Made by a program: the position numbers and the translations under genes. From Gemmobacter sp. (GTDB lineage: Bacteria > Pseudomonadota > Alphaproteobacteria > Rhodobacterales > Rhodobacteraceae): 18,761 nucleotides of DNA. The notes below the pieces were generated by a model. It saw nothing but the letters and a program-made list of their open reading frames with translations. It had not been told where the DNA came from and made no database searches. Positions 1 to 7,244 of the stretch are shown here, one piece after another. Where the stretch lies: contig DOMY01000199.1 of the NCBI GenBank assembly GCA_003509785.1, positions 1 through 18,761 of the forward strand, in the 5' to 3' direction. Every line of letters starts with the position of its first letter. Position 1 is the stretch's first letter.

Positions 1-884
1 GGCGCCAGATAGCCGAAAATGGCAAAATCCGACACCTTTGCGTTTTCCAGACCCCAGTGGTTCAGCCAGTATGCCACTATCGATGAGAACACAGCCATGT
101 ACAGCAGGCCGACCACCCCGTTAATGTCTATACTTAAAAGAGTGAAATTACTTTCGCCGCCCATATTTAAGTTCTCAAATACCGCTAAAGGCACCAGCGT
201 AAACAGACCTACATAAAAAGAGAGCAGTACGACAGTAGCGGCTGAGTATTTTCCGGACATGGGTTTGATATTGATAAAACTCAGGGTTTTCTTGAGTGCG
301 CCAGATTTTCCGCCCATACTGAATTTGGCCCATATTACATAAATTACCCACGTCAATGCGTAGAAAAGTCCGAGAACATTGCCCAGTATCCGGTCCGATA
401 CCTTGCCGGCACCGCTGTTGCCCCAAAGCATGGGTTCCAAAACTATCAGTATGGTACCAAGACTTGCCAGAACCAGACCTGTCTTCATACCTTTATTTAT
501 CCTATCTTTGTAGAAATAATGTCCTGCGTACACAGTTAAAACCGATGCCATAACACCTATAATCGTGTAATCGAGGACCGAGGTAAATTTCAAGGCCACA
601 AAGGGTAAGATCAGTGAAGTTTGCGAGAAAAGTCCGAGGAGAAAAAAATTCAGGTAATCGGCCTTACGTATGGGCTCTTTTTTTAATTGGTAGATAGTAA
701 TCGGTAGAACTATCACGCAAACTATCAAAAAACGCAGGTATAGAAAGGTAAAAGGCGGTATGTATTCGAGCGTGTACTTTATAACGGCACCGGCCGCTCC
801 CCATATAAGATTTGCTCCAAGAAAAGCCGCCTGCACTTTTATAAAATTGTCGTTTATTATTCCCGGCAGCAGTTTTTTGGGCAT
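1..884 (-). CDS. EamA/DMT-superfamily membrane transporter, C-terminus cut by window edge
   Basis: The minus-strand frame is open from an ATG at 884 to base 1, 294 codons with no stop, so the C-terminus lies outside the window. The N-terminus (MPKKLLPGIINDNFIKVQAA, then a segment with LGANLIWGAAGAV) is a typical first EamA helix. Strongly hydrophobic stretches follow throughout, consistent with the 10-helix, two-repeat fold of drug/metabolite exporters. The visible end (SDFAIFGYLA) matches the point in the second repeat just before the last two helices, so about 30-40 residues are probably missing. The substrate cannot be predicted. The gene is divergent from the MBL-fold gene. There is no Shine-Dalgarno before the ATG, but a TATAAT box lies 9 nt upstream. 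Codon use is AT-rich, like the next gene and unlike everything after ~2,700. Family is seen directly; specificity is unknown. Confidence 0.85.
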   Translation of the reverse strand, partial: MPKKLLPGIINDNFIKVQAAFLGANLIWGAAGAVIKYTLEYIPPFTFLYLRFLIVCVIVLPITIYQLKKEPIRKADYLNFFLLGLFSQTSLILPFVALKFTSVLDYTIIGVMASVLTVYAGHYFYKDRINKGMKTGLVLASLGTILIVLEPMLWGNSGAGKVSDRILGNVLGLFYALTWVIYVIWAKFSMGGKSGALKKTLSFINIKPMSGKYSAATVVLLSFYVGLFTLVPLAVFENLNMGGESNFTLLSIDINGVVGLLYMAVFSSIVAYWLNHWGLENAKVSDFAIFGYLA

Positions 885-893
885 ACATAAAAG

Positions 894-899
894 ATTATA
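894..899 (-). promoter_or_regulatory. -10 box for the EamA gene, near-leaderless start
   Basis: On the minus strand a perfect TATAAT occupies 899 to 894, and the ATG of the transporter begins at 884, nine bases after the box. Transcription usually starts about 6-9 bases after the box, so the mRNA would begin at or within about 3 nt of the start codon. No good -35 is seen; the hexamer at 17-bp spacing reads TTCTGT. This fits the absence of a ribosome binding site. Confidence 0.45.
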
Positions 900-990
900 T
901 GATACTTTCACTTTTAACAGAACACCCGGCTCCAAACCTTCCCAAGCGTTGTAAAAGGAAATACTCTGCCTTTTCTTAAAATGATTTAAT

Positions 991-999
991 TGATATGAT
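991..999 (+). promoter_or_regulatory. Extended -10 promoter for the MBL-fold gene, likely leaderless
   Basis: TGATATGAT at 991-999 fits an extended -10 element (TG, one base, then TATGAT, one mismatch to TATAAT). The ATG at 1007 starts eight bases after its last base, so the predicted transcription start coincides with the start codon. No convincing -35 (TTTTCT at 971-976) and no Shine-Dalgarno are visible. The surrounding 122-bp divergent gap (885-1006) is very AT-rich and holds both this promoter and the opposing one. Confidence 0.45.
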
Positions 1000-1006
1000 G
1001 TAAGCC

Positions 1007-1657
1007 ATGGAAATTACGTACATCGGACACTCATGCTTTAAGATAAAGGGAAAAGAGCTCACCATCGTAATAGACCCCTATGACTCCAAAATAGGCTACA
1101 AACTTCCTAAGATGGAAGCCGATCTTTTGCTGGCTACCCACGATCATTTTGACCACCATAACATTGCGGGCGTTTCCGGCTACAAATTGTTAATAGACGG
1201 ACCGGGAGAATACGAAGTTAACGGGGCATTTATATACGGGATTCCCACATTTCATGACGACAAAAAAGGAGGAGAAAGAGGATCTCAGACTATGTACGTA
1301 ATAGATATCGACGGATTTACATTAATGCACCTCGGTGATCTGGGACATGAGCTCAGCACCGACACATTGGAAAAAGTAGCCAAGGTCGATGTGCTAATGA
1401 TACCTATAGGCGGTACCTATACTATAAATGCGGAAACCGCTGCCGAAGTTATTTCATCCTTAGAACCGGGGATTGTTCTGCCAATGCATTACAAGACCGA
1501 CGATCTTGTTGGTTTTGACGAACTGCAGGGAATAGACAAGTTCATGGATGAGATGGGGGTGGAGAACAACATCAAAAAAGAAGAAAAGCTTAAAATATCA
1601 TCCGGAAGTGATATACCTGAAGATACCGAAGTGGTTATACTTAAACCTGCCCACTAA
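1007..1657 (+). CDS. UlaG-like metallo-beta-lactamase-fold hydrolase
   Basis: A 216-residue MBL-fold protein. It opens with a beta-strand typical of the family (MEITYIGHSCFKIKGKE, DPY at 23-25). It carries the metal-binding signature THDHFDH at 44-50 (H45, H47, D49, H50), a second His in TFHDD (H83) and an Asp in the HLGDLGH segment (D111). A late His sits in VLPMHYKT. This is the short, single-domain 'Zn-dependent hydrolase' form related to UlaG; the substrate is unknown. The start is the only ATG next to the -10 box, and no Shine-Dalgarno is present. The gene ends 5 bp before dnaB, so the two are probably co-transcribed. From memory, Patescibacteria genomes often carry such a protein. Base composition matches the EamA gene and the first part of dnaB. 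Confidence 0.88.
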   Translation: MEITYIGHSCFKIKGKELTIVIDPYDSKIGYKLPKMEADLLLATHDHFDHHNIAGVSGYKLLIDGPGEYEVNGAFIYGIPTFHDDKKGGERGSQTMYVIDIDGFTLMHLGDLGHELSTDTLEKVAKVDVLMIPIGGTYTINAETAAEVISSLEPGIVLPMHYKTDDLVGFDELQGIDKFMDEMGVENNIKKEEKLKISSGSDIPEDTEVVILKPAH

Positions 1658-1662
1658 ATAAA

Positions 1663-3108
1663 ATGTCCGCCAGAAGAATTAAAGACCAAAAAGAAAGAGC
1701 GCGGGTAACGCAGCAGAGCGCACACGTCCCTCCGCATGACGAGCAGGCTGAGAAATCGGTGCTCGGCGCTCTTTTATTGGATAAAGACGCCATAGTTAAG
1801 GTGGTTGAATTCCTAAGACCTCATCATTTTTACCGTGAAAACCATCAAAATATTTATGAAGCAATACTCACGTTGTTCGAAAAGAGAGAACCGGCAGATC
1901 TTATTACGGTACCCAGCGAACTTAAGAGAAGAAATCTCCTTGTTCCGGTAGGCGGAGTCTCTTATCTGACCGAGCTTGTGAATTCAGTTCCCACCGCCGC
2001 TAATATCGAGGCGTATGCAAAGCTTATAAAAAATGACTATATCAAAAGATCGTTGATTTCCGCGTCCGCTGAGATAGGAGAACTGGCTTTTGACGAAGGC
2101 GAAGTAGCGGAGGTTTTGGACAGAGCCGAGCAATTAGTTTACTCAGTTTCCCAGGACGCGATGTACCAGGATTTTATACCCCTTAAAGATACCCTGGAGA
2201 TTACTTTTGAAAGGCTTGATGAGCTGAGCAAAAACAGGGGGGCGCTGAGAGGCGTACCGACAGGACTCAAGAATTTGGATAGGTTGCTGTCCGGTCTGCA
2301 AAAAGAAAATCTGATTATTTTAGCCGCTCGGCCTTCTGTCGGTAAAACTTCGCTTGCACTGAACATCGCGCAGTATGCTTCTGTCGAGAAAAAATGCGGT
2401 ATAGGAATATTTTCACTGGAGATGGGGCGGGAAATGCTTGTGGACAGGATGATATCGGCTCAGGCAGGCATCGACAACTGGAAAATTGCCACAGGCAATC
2501 TTGACGACGAAGATTTTGAAAAATATGGTGTCGCAGCGGGTGAACTGGCCGAAGCTAATATATTTGTCGACGACACAGCAGGAATAGGACTGCTCGAAAT
2601 GCGTACAAAAGCCCGAAGACTAATGCTTGAGCAGAAGATCGACCTGATAATAGTTGATTATCTGCAGCTCATAAGGGCTCCCAAGGCCGAAAGCCGGGTG
2701 CAGGAAGTATCCGAGATCACGCAGGGGTTGAAGGCCATCGCCAAGGAGCTGAACATTCCGGTGATCGCGCTGAGCCAGTTGAGCCGGACGGTGGAAAGCC
2801 GCGAAGACAAGCGGCCGCAGCTGTCTGACCTGCGCGAATCGGGCTCGATCGAACAGGACGCCGATGTGGTGATGTTCGTCTATCGTGACGAATATTATAA
2901 GGAACGCGAAAAGCCCGGCGATCACGAGCTGGAAAAGATGGCGGCCTGGCAGGCGATCATGGAACAGGTGCATGGCAAGGCCGAGGTCATCATCGGCAAG
3001 CAGCGTCATGGGCCGATCGGCCATGTGGAGCTGAGCTTTGAGGGCCGGTTCACCCGCTTTGGCAACCTTGTGCGCGCCTGGCAGGAAGGCAGCGACCAGC
3101 GGTTCTGA
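1663..3108 (+). CDS. dnaB: Replicative DNA helicase DnaB, chimeric (5' and 3' parts from different genomes)
   Basis: 481 residues with the full DnaB layout and near-normal length. The N-terminal primase-interacting domain starts at VPPHDEQAEKSVLGALLLD (about residue 23). A linker is followed by the RecA-like ATPase with Walker A ARPSVGKT (222-229), Walker B IIVDYLQL (329-336), and the conserved ALSQLSR and SGSIEQDADVV segments. The protein would unwind DNA as a hexamer at the replication fork. The sequence changes character near codon 340-351. Upstream codons include many ATA, GTT, GAT and TAT; downstream, nearly every third base is G or C and the protein reads as Rhodobacterales DnaB (YRDEYYKEREKPGDHELEKM). 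The start has no Shine-Dalgarno, like its upstream neighbours. Each half is secure as DnaB; the whole is probably an assembly artefact, so this hybrid protein should not be taken as real. Confidence 0.85.
   Translation: MSARRIKDQKERARVTQQSAHVPPHDEQAEKSVLGALLLDKDAIVKVVEFLRPHHFYRENHQNIYEAILTLFEKREPADLITVPSELKRRNLLVPVGGVSYLTELVNSVPTAANIEAYAKLIKNDYIKRSLISASAEIGELAFDEGEVAEVLDRAEQLVYSVSQDAMYQDFIPLKDTLEITFERLDELSKNRGALRGVPTGLKNLDRLLSGLQKENLIILAARPSVGKTSLALNIAQYASVEKKCGIGIFSLEMGREMLVDRMISAQAGIDNWKIATGNLDDEDFEKYGVAAGELAEANIFVDDTAGIGLLEMRTKARRLMLEQKIDLIIVDYLQLIRAPKAESRVQEVSEITQGLKAIAKELNIPVIALSQLSRTVESREDKRPQLSDLRESGSIEQDADVVMFVYRDEYYKEREKPGDHELEKMAAWQAIMEQVHGKAEVIIGKQRHGPIGHVELSFEGRFTRFGNLVRAWQEGSDQRF
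2680..2715. other. Composition and phylogeny breakpoint inside dnaB
   Basis: The last AT-style codons of the upstream part are ATA at 2671-2673 and GCT at 2677-2679; the last isolated one is GTA at 2707-2709. From 2710 on, codon third positions are almost all G or C. Hand counts give 28 of 60 G+C at 2581-2640 and 40 of 60 at 2761-2820. The stretch encodes KAESRVQEVSEI, one of the most conserved DnaB segments, where two unrelated dnaB genes could share a k-mer. The exact base cannot be fixed by eye. Confidence 0.8.
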
Positions 3109-3114
3109 CACGGT

Positions 3115-3149
3115 GGGGCGGCGGCGTTTGATGCCGCGCAAGCCGCCCC
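3115..3149 (+). terminator. Possible stem-loop after dnaB
   Basis: GGGGCGGC (3115-3122) can pair with GCCGCCCC (3142-3149), with additional GC-rich pairing possible inside the loop. It sits 6 bp after the dnaB stop, in the 91-bp gap before the HAD gene. There is no U-run, so it is at best a weak or Rho-assisted terminator. A poor promoter candidate follows (TTGCCC 3165-3170, 17-bp spacer, TAAACC 3188-3193). Confidence 0.25.
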
Positions 3150-3199
3150 TGCCGCAGCGTGGCGTTGCCCGGCGCCCCGCAAGCCGCTAAACCCGAGCG

Positions 3200-3904
3200 A
3201 TGACCGGATCATTGCTTGCCCCTTCGCGCCCCGCCGAATTCGACCTCGTGATCTTTGATTGCGACGGGGTGCTGATCGACAGCGAAATCATCTCGCTGTC
3301 GATGCTGATTGCCGAGCTGGCCGGGCTGGGGGTGGTGGTCGATCTGGATTATGTGTCGCGCAACTTTCTGGGGCGCAGCTATCCCACGGTGATGCAGACG
3401 ATCCGTGAACAGTTCGGCCTGGATCTGCCCGCCGATTTCGAAGACCGCTATCGCACCCGATTGCTGGCCGCGTTTGAAAATGATCTGAAGGTGATGCCCG
3501 GCATCCGGGAGCCGTTGGACGGGCTGGCCCTGCCCCGCTGTGTGGCGACATCTTCCAGCCCGAAACGGGTGGAAATGTCGCTGCGGCTGACCGGGCTGGA
3601 CGATCTGGTGGGGCCACGGCTGTTCACCGCCTCCATGGTGGCCAATGGCAAGCCTGCGCCTGATCTGTTCCTGTATGCGGCGGCGCAATGCGGGGCCGAT
3701 CCGGAGCGCTGTCTGGTGATCGAAGACAGCCTGACCGGCATCCGCGCAGGCCTTGCCGCCGGGATGACCGTCTGGCGCTTTACCGGCGGCAGCCATATGG
3801 CCGGGCGCCAGCTGACCCAGCCTGCCGATGCGACACCGCATCGGGTTGTTGATGATTTTGAACAGTTCCTGACCCTGCACCCCGATTTCGGAGGCCGCGC
3901 ATGA
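3200..3904 (+). CDS. HAD-superfamily phosphatase (subfamily IA) of the polyol locus
   Basis: A 234-residue haloacid-dehalogenase-type hydrolase, a beta-phosphoglucomutase/YieH-like sugar phosphatase by overall form. Motif I is FDCDGVLIDS, with the nucleophile D20 and acid/base D22. Motif II is VATSSS (T117/S118), motif III is GKPAPDLF (K151), and motif IV is VIEDSLTG (E175, D176). An alpha-helical cap lies between motifs I and II. All catalytic residues are present. The start at 3200 is the only ATG before the core fold; its ribosome binding site is poor. Its stop overlaps the start of the SorC regulator by 4 bp (ATGA), so the two are translationally coupled. The linkage to sorbitol/mannitol genes suggests action on a sugar or polyol phosphate, but the substrate is inferred from context only. 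Confidence 0.85.
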   Translation: MTGSLLAPSRPAEFDLVIFDCDGVLIDSEIISLSMLIAELAGLGVVVDLDYVSRNFLGRSYPTVMQTIREQFGLDLPADFEDRYRTRLLAAFENDLKVMPGIREPLDGLALPRCVATSSSPKRVEMSLRLTGLDDLVGPRLFTASMVANGKPAPDLFLYAAAQCGADPERCLVIEDSLTGIRAGLAAGMTVWRFTGGSHMAGRQLTQPADATPHRVVDDFEQFLTLHPDFGGRA

Positions 3905-4872
3905 GCCGCCCGCCCGCCCAACGCCCTGACACCGAACCCACCCTGCAGGACGAGGCCGCCCGCGCGGGATGGCTGTATTATGTGGGCGGCATGACACAGG
4001 ATCAGATCGCGGTGGAAATGGGGGTCAGCCGCCAGAGGGCGCAACGGCTGGTCAGCCGGGCCATGGCGGACGGGCTGATTCAGGTGCGGCTGAACCACCG
4101 GATCGGCGTCTGTCTGGATCTGGAACAGGCCCTGCGCGACCGGTTCGGGCTGTCGCGCTGCCGTGTGGTGCCGGGGCTGGGCTCCGGGGCCGATCCGGTG
4201 GCCGGGATTGCCGCAGCCGCAGCGGCCGAGCTGGAACGGTTTCTGCGGATGCCAGATCCGCTGGTGATCGGGCTGGGCACCGGGCGGGCCCTGCGCGGGC
4301 TGGTGGATGCCATGGCCCCGATGGAGGCACCGCAGCACCGGCTGGTATCGCTGATCGGCAATATCGCCCCCGACGGATCGGCCAGCTTCTTTGACGTGGT
4401 GATGCGCATCGCCGACAAGGTGCGCGCCCCGCATTACCCGATGCTGGTGCCGGTGATTTCGCATACCCCCGAAGAACGCGCGGCGTTTCATGCGCTGGCG
4501 CCGGTGCAGCGCGTGCTGGAACTGGCGCGCACGGTGGATGTGATCTTTGTCGGCGTGGGCCAGATGGCGGATGATGCGCCGCTGAAGAAAGATGGCTTCG
4601 CCTCTGATTCGGAAATGGCGCAGATGCAGGCGGCAGGTGCGGCAGGCGAGGTGGCGGGCTGGGTCTATGATTCGGAGGGGCGCTATCTGGATTTCGGCAT
4701 CAACACCCGAACCGGCGGCGTGCGGGTTGAACCCGGGCTGGAGCGTCCGGCCATCGGGATTGCTGCGGGCGCAACCAAGGCGCGGGCGATTCGTGGCGCC
4801 ATGAAATCTCATATTATCAACGGGCTGGTGACCGATCAGCCCACGGCAGAGGCAGTTCTGGCCCTGCACTGA
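3901..4872 (+). CDS. SorC-family sugar-binding transcriptional regulator of the smo operon
   Basis: 323 residues. An N-terminal helix-turn-helix (about residues 22-60, GMTQDQIAVEMGVSRQRAQR) is followed by a long effector-binding domain of the SorC/DeoR-type sugar-phosphate-isomerase fold. Family marks there include VIGLGTGRALRGL, the LIGNIAPDG segment, the VDVIFVGVGQM segment, GEVAGWVYD and PAIGIAAGATKARAIRGA. Members act as repressors or activators that respond to a sugar, polyol or its phosphate. It is coupled to the HAD gene by a 4-bp overlap and ends 104 bp before smoE, with an inverted repeat in between that is the natural candidate for its operator. The gene most likely controls smoEFGKS-mtlK. 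Family is secure; effector and sign of regulation are inferred. Confidence 0.88.
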   Translation: MSRPPAQRPDTEPTLQDEAARAGWLYYVGGMTQDQIAVEMGVSRQRAQRLVSRAMADGLIQVRLNHRIGVCLDLEQALRDRFGLSRCRVVPGLGSGADPVAGIAAAAAAELERFLRMPDPLVIGLGTGRALRGLVDAMAPMEAPQHRLVSLIGNIAPDGSASFFDVVMRIADKVRAPHYPMLVPVISHTPEERAAFHALAPVQRVLELARTVDVIFVGVGQMADDAPLKKDGFASDSEMAQMQAAGAAGEVAGWVYDSEGRYLDFGINTRTGGVRVEPGLERPAIGIAAGATKARAIRGAMKSHIINGLVTDQPTAEAVLALH

Positions 4873-4900
4873 CCTTCGCAGTTGCGGCGGATGAAGGGGA

Positions 4901-4970
4901 TTGACGACTCACCCCCATTTGTGAGCATTTGACCGACATGTGATGAATTGCTCATCCGATACTGGGAGGA
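4901..4970 (+). promoter_or_regulatory. smo promoter/operator region with inverted repeat
   Basis: The 104-bp gap before smoE holds a good -35 hexamer (TTGACG, 4901-4906), though no clear -10 can be fixed. An inverted repeat has arms TGAGCA (4922-4927) and TGCTCA (4949-4954), centre near 4938. There is also a direct repeat of related sequence, TTGTGAGCATTT (4919) and ATGTGATGAATT (4938), offset by 19 bp. A strong Shine-Dalgarno (GGGAGGA, 4964-4970) precedes the smoE ATG at 4977. SorC-type proteins often bind spaced half-sites, so this is the likely site of the upstream regulator. The assignment is inference. Confidence 0.5.
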
Positions 4971-4976
4971 TAACTG

Positions 4977-6290
4977 ATGACAATGACTCTGCGCGCCATG
5001 CTTGGCGCGACGGTTGCGCTTACCCTGACGGGCGCCGCGCTGGCCGAAACCACCATCACCGTGGCAACCGTGAACAATGGCGACATGATCCGGATGCAGG
5101 GCCTGATGGATGCCTTCAACGCGAAGCACCCCGACATCAAGGTTGAGTGGGTCACGCTGGAAGAAAACGTTCTGCGCCAGAAGGTTACCACGGATGTCGC
5201 CACCAAGGGCGGCCAGTTTGACGTGATGACTATCGGCACCTACGAAGCACCGATCTGGGGCAAGCAGGGCTGGCTGGTGCCGCTGAACGATCTGCCCGCC
5301 GATTATGATGTGGACGATCTGCTGCCCGCCATCCGCGGCGGCCTGACGGTCGATGGCAACCTGATCGCCGCGCCGTTCTGTGGCGAAAGCTCCATGGTCA
5401 TCTATCGCACCGACCTGATGGAAAAGGCCGGGCTGTCCATGCCCGAAGCGCCGACCTGGGCCTTCATCAAGGAAGCCGCCGCCGCGATGACCGACAAGGG
5501 TTCGGAAGTCTATGGCATCTGCCTGCGCGGCAAGGCCGGCTGGGGCGAGAACATGGCCTTCCTGTCGGCCATGTCCAACAGCTTTGGCGCCAAGTGGTTC
5601 GACATGGAGTGGAAACCCCAGTTCGACCAGCAGCCCTGGAAAGACACCCTCGCCTTCTATCTGGATCTGATGACCAACTACGGCCCGCCCGGCGCTGCCA
5701 ACAACGGGTTCAACGAAAACCTGGCGCTGTTCCAGCAGGGCAAATGCGGCATGTGGATCGACGCCACCGTTGCGGCATCCTTCGTGACCAATGCGGCGGA
5801 ATCGACCGTGGCCGACAAGGTGGGCTTTGCCCTGGCACCGGATAACGGGCTGGGCAAGCGCGGTAACTGGCTCTGGGCCTGGAACCTGGCCATCCCGGCA
5901 GGCACCCAGAAGGAAGACGCCGCGAAAACCTTCGTCGCCTGGGCGACCTCGAAGGAATACCTCGCGCTGGTGGCCGAGAAAGAAGGCTGGGCCAATGTGC
6001 CTCCGGGCACGCGGACCTCGCTCTATGAAAACCCGGAATACCAGAAGGTGCCTTTCGCCAAGATGACGCTGGACAGCATCAACGCGGCAGACCCCACCAA
6101 ACCGACCGTGGATGAAGTGCCTTATGTCGGCGTGCAGTTCGTGGCGATCCCCGAATTCCAGGGCATCGGCACCGCCGTGGGCCAGATGTTCTCGGCCGCA
6201 CTTGCCGGTTCGTCTTCGGCTGAAGATGCACTGTCGCAGGCACAGAGCTTCACCACCAATGAAATGACCCGGGCCGGTTACATCAAGTAA
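4977..6290 (+). CDS. smoE: Sorbitol/mannitol ABC transporter, periplasmic binding protein SmoE
   Basis: A 437-residue family 1 extracellular solute-binding protein. The Sec signal peptide covers residues 1-23 (LGATVALTLTGAALA), with likely cleavage after ALA before ETTITVATVNN. The mature part has the expected two-lobe binding-protein features: FNAKHPDIKVEWVTL, the DVMTIGTYEAPIWGKQGWL segment, the APFCGESSMVIYRTDL hinge region and a C-terminal GIGTAVGQMFSAAL. It would capture sorbitol/mannitol in the periplasm for SmoFGK. The start at 4977 is set by a strong Shine-Dalgarno seven bases upstream; a second ATG two codons on is an alternative. It is the first gene of the operon and is followed by a perfect hairpin, consistent with more product being needed than of the permeases. 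Substrate assignment rests on the linked smoS and mtlK and on similarity to the Rhodobacter smo cluster. Confidence 0.9.
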   Translation: MTMTLRAMLGATVALTLTGAALAETTITVATVNNGDMIRMQGLMDAFNAKHPDIKVEWVTLEENVLRQKVTTDVATKGGQFDVMTIGTYEAPIWGKQGWLVPLNDLPADYDVDDLLPAIRGGLTVDGNLIAAPFCGESSMVIYRTDLMEKAGLSMPEAPTWAFIKEAAAAMTDKGSEVYGICLRGKAGWGENMAFLSAMSNSFGAKWFDMEWKPQFDQQPWKDTLAFYLDLMTNYGPPGAANNGFNENLALFQQGKCGMWIDATVAASFVTNAAESTVADKVGFALAPDNGLGKRGNWLWAWNLAIPAGTQKEDAAKTFVAWATSKEYLALVAEKEGWANVPPGTRTSLYENPEYQKVPFAKMTLDSINAADPTKPTVDEVPYVGVQFVAIPEFQGIGTAVGQMFSAALAGSSSAEDALSQAQSFTTNEMTRAGYIK

Positions 6291-6307
6291 TCATCCTCCC
6301 AAGGGTC

Positions 6308-6334
6308 GCGGGGGCGGCCTCTCTCCGCCCCCGC
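6308..6334 (+). terminator. Perfect 10-bp hairpin between smoE and smoF (attenuator or mRNA stabiliser)
   Basis: GCGGGGGCGG (6308-6317) and CCGCCCCCGC (6325-6334) pair perfectly around the 7-nt loop CCTCTCT. It lies 17 bp after the smoE stop and 36 bp before smoF. It is followed by AGCTTGTTCTTC, not a clean U-run. In this position it would give partial termination or protect the 3' end of a processed smoE mRNA, raising the binding protein above the membrane subunits. Confidence 0.7.
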
Positions 6335-6370
6335 AGCTTGTTCTTCACCCCCCGACATTCAGGAAACGCC

Positions 6371-7243
6371 ATGGCAACCGAACACTCCCGGACGGCTGCG
6401 CGCCTCATGGTCTCTCCCGCCGTCATCCTTCTGTTCTTGTGGATGATCGTGCCGCTGGGAATGACCATTTATTTCAGCTTCCTGCGCTACAACCTGCTCA
6501 TGCCGGGCATGGAAAGCTGGACCGGATTCGACAATTACTATTACTTCATCAACCAGCCGTCGTTCTGGGCCGCGCTGACCAATACGCTGCTGCTGGTGGG
6601 GGGTGTTCTGTGCATCACCATCTTTGGCGGCGTGGCGCTGGCCCTGCTGCTGGACCAGCCCTTCAAGGGACAGGGCATCGTGCGGGTGATGGTGATCGCG
6701 CCGTTCTTCGTGATGCCCACCGTTTCGGCGCTGGTGTGGAAGAACATGTTCATGAACCCCGTGAACGGCATGTTCGCCCATATTGCCAAGGCTTTGGGGT
6801 TTCAGCCCTATGATTTCCTCAGCCATGCGCCGCTGGCCTCGATCATCCTCATCGTGGCCTGGAGTTGGCTGCCGTTTTCGACCCTGATCCTGCTGACCGC
6901 GCTGCAATCGCTGGACCGCGAACAGATGGATGCGGCCGAGATGGATGGTGCCAACTGGATCAACCGTTTCATCTATCTGACCGTGCCGCATCTGACGCGG
7001 TCGATCACCGTGGTGATCCTGATCCAGACCATCTTCCTGCTGTCGGTCTTTGCCGAAATCCTTGTGACCACCAATGGTGGCCCCGGCACGGCATCCACCA
7101 ACCTGCCCTACCTTGTCTATGCCCAGTCGCTGCTGAATTTCGACGTGGGCGGCGGTTCGGCCGGGGGCATCATCGCCGTCATCCTCGCCAATATCGTGGC
7201 CATCTTCCTGATGCGCATGATTGGCAAGAACCTGGAGAGCTGA
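6371..7243 (+). CDS. smoF: Sorbitol/mannitol ABC transporter permease SmoF
   Basis: A 290-residue MalF/UgpA-type inner-membrane permease. The first helix is PAVILLFLWMIVPLGMTIYFS, and five more hydrophobic segments follow. The cytoplasmic EAA loop that docks on the ATPase is EQMDAAEMDGA (184-194) followed by FIYLTVPHL. The GGPGTASTNLPYLVY segment is typical of this permease class. The start is placed at 6371 because AGGAA (6361-6365) sits at correct spacing. An in-frame ATG at 6338 lacks a ribosome binding site and would fall in the hairpin's 3' flank. It pairs with SmoG to form the channel. The smoG start follows one base after its stop. Confidence 0.9.
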   Translation: MATEHSRTAARLMVSPAVILLFLWMIVPLGMTIYFSFLRYNLLMPGMESWTGFDNYYYFINQPSFWAALTNTLLLVGGVLCITIFGGVALALLLDQPFKGQGIVRVMVIAPFFVMPTVSALVWKNMFMNPVNGMFAHIAKALGFQPYDFLSHAPLASIILIVAWSWLPFSTLILLTALQSLDREQMDAAEMDGANWINRFIYLTVPHLTRSITVVILIQTIFLLSVFAEILVTTNGGPGTASTNLPYLVYAQSLLNFDVGGGSAGGIIAVILANIVAIFLMRMIGKNLES

Positions 7244-7244
7244 G

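Noticed and set aside
1663..3108. Natural horizontal transfer creating a hybrid dnaB
   Set aside because: The composition change includes all genes on the left side and not only part of dnaB, and occurs at a conserved segment suited to a k-mer join; assembly chimera is simpler, though it cannot be proved without reads.
3448..4869. 473-codon minus-strand open frame opposite the HAD and SorC genes
   Set aside because: Same G+C-driven antisense effect; no recognisable domain or ribosome binding site.
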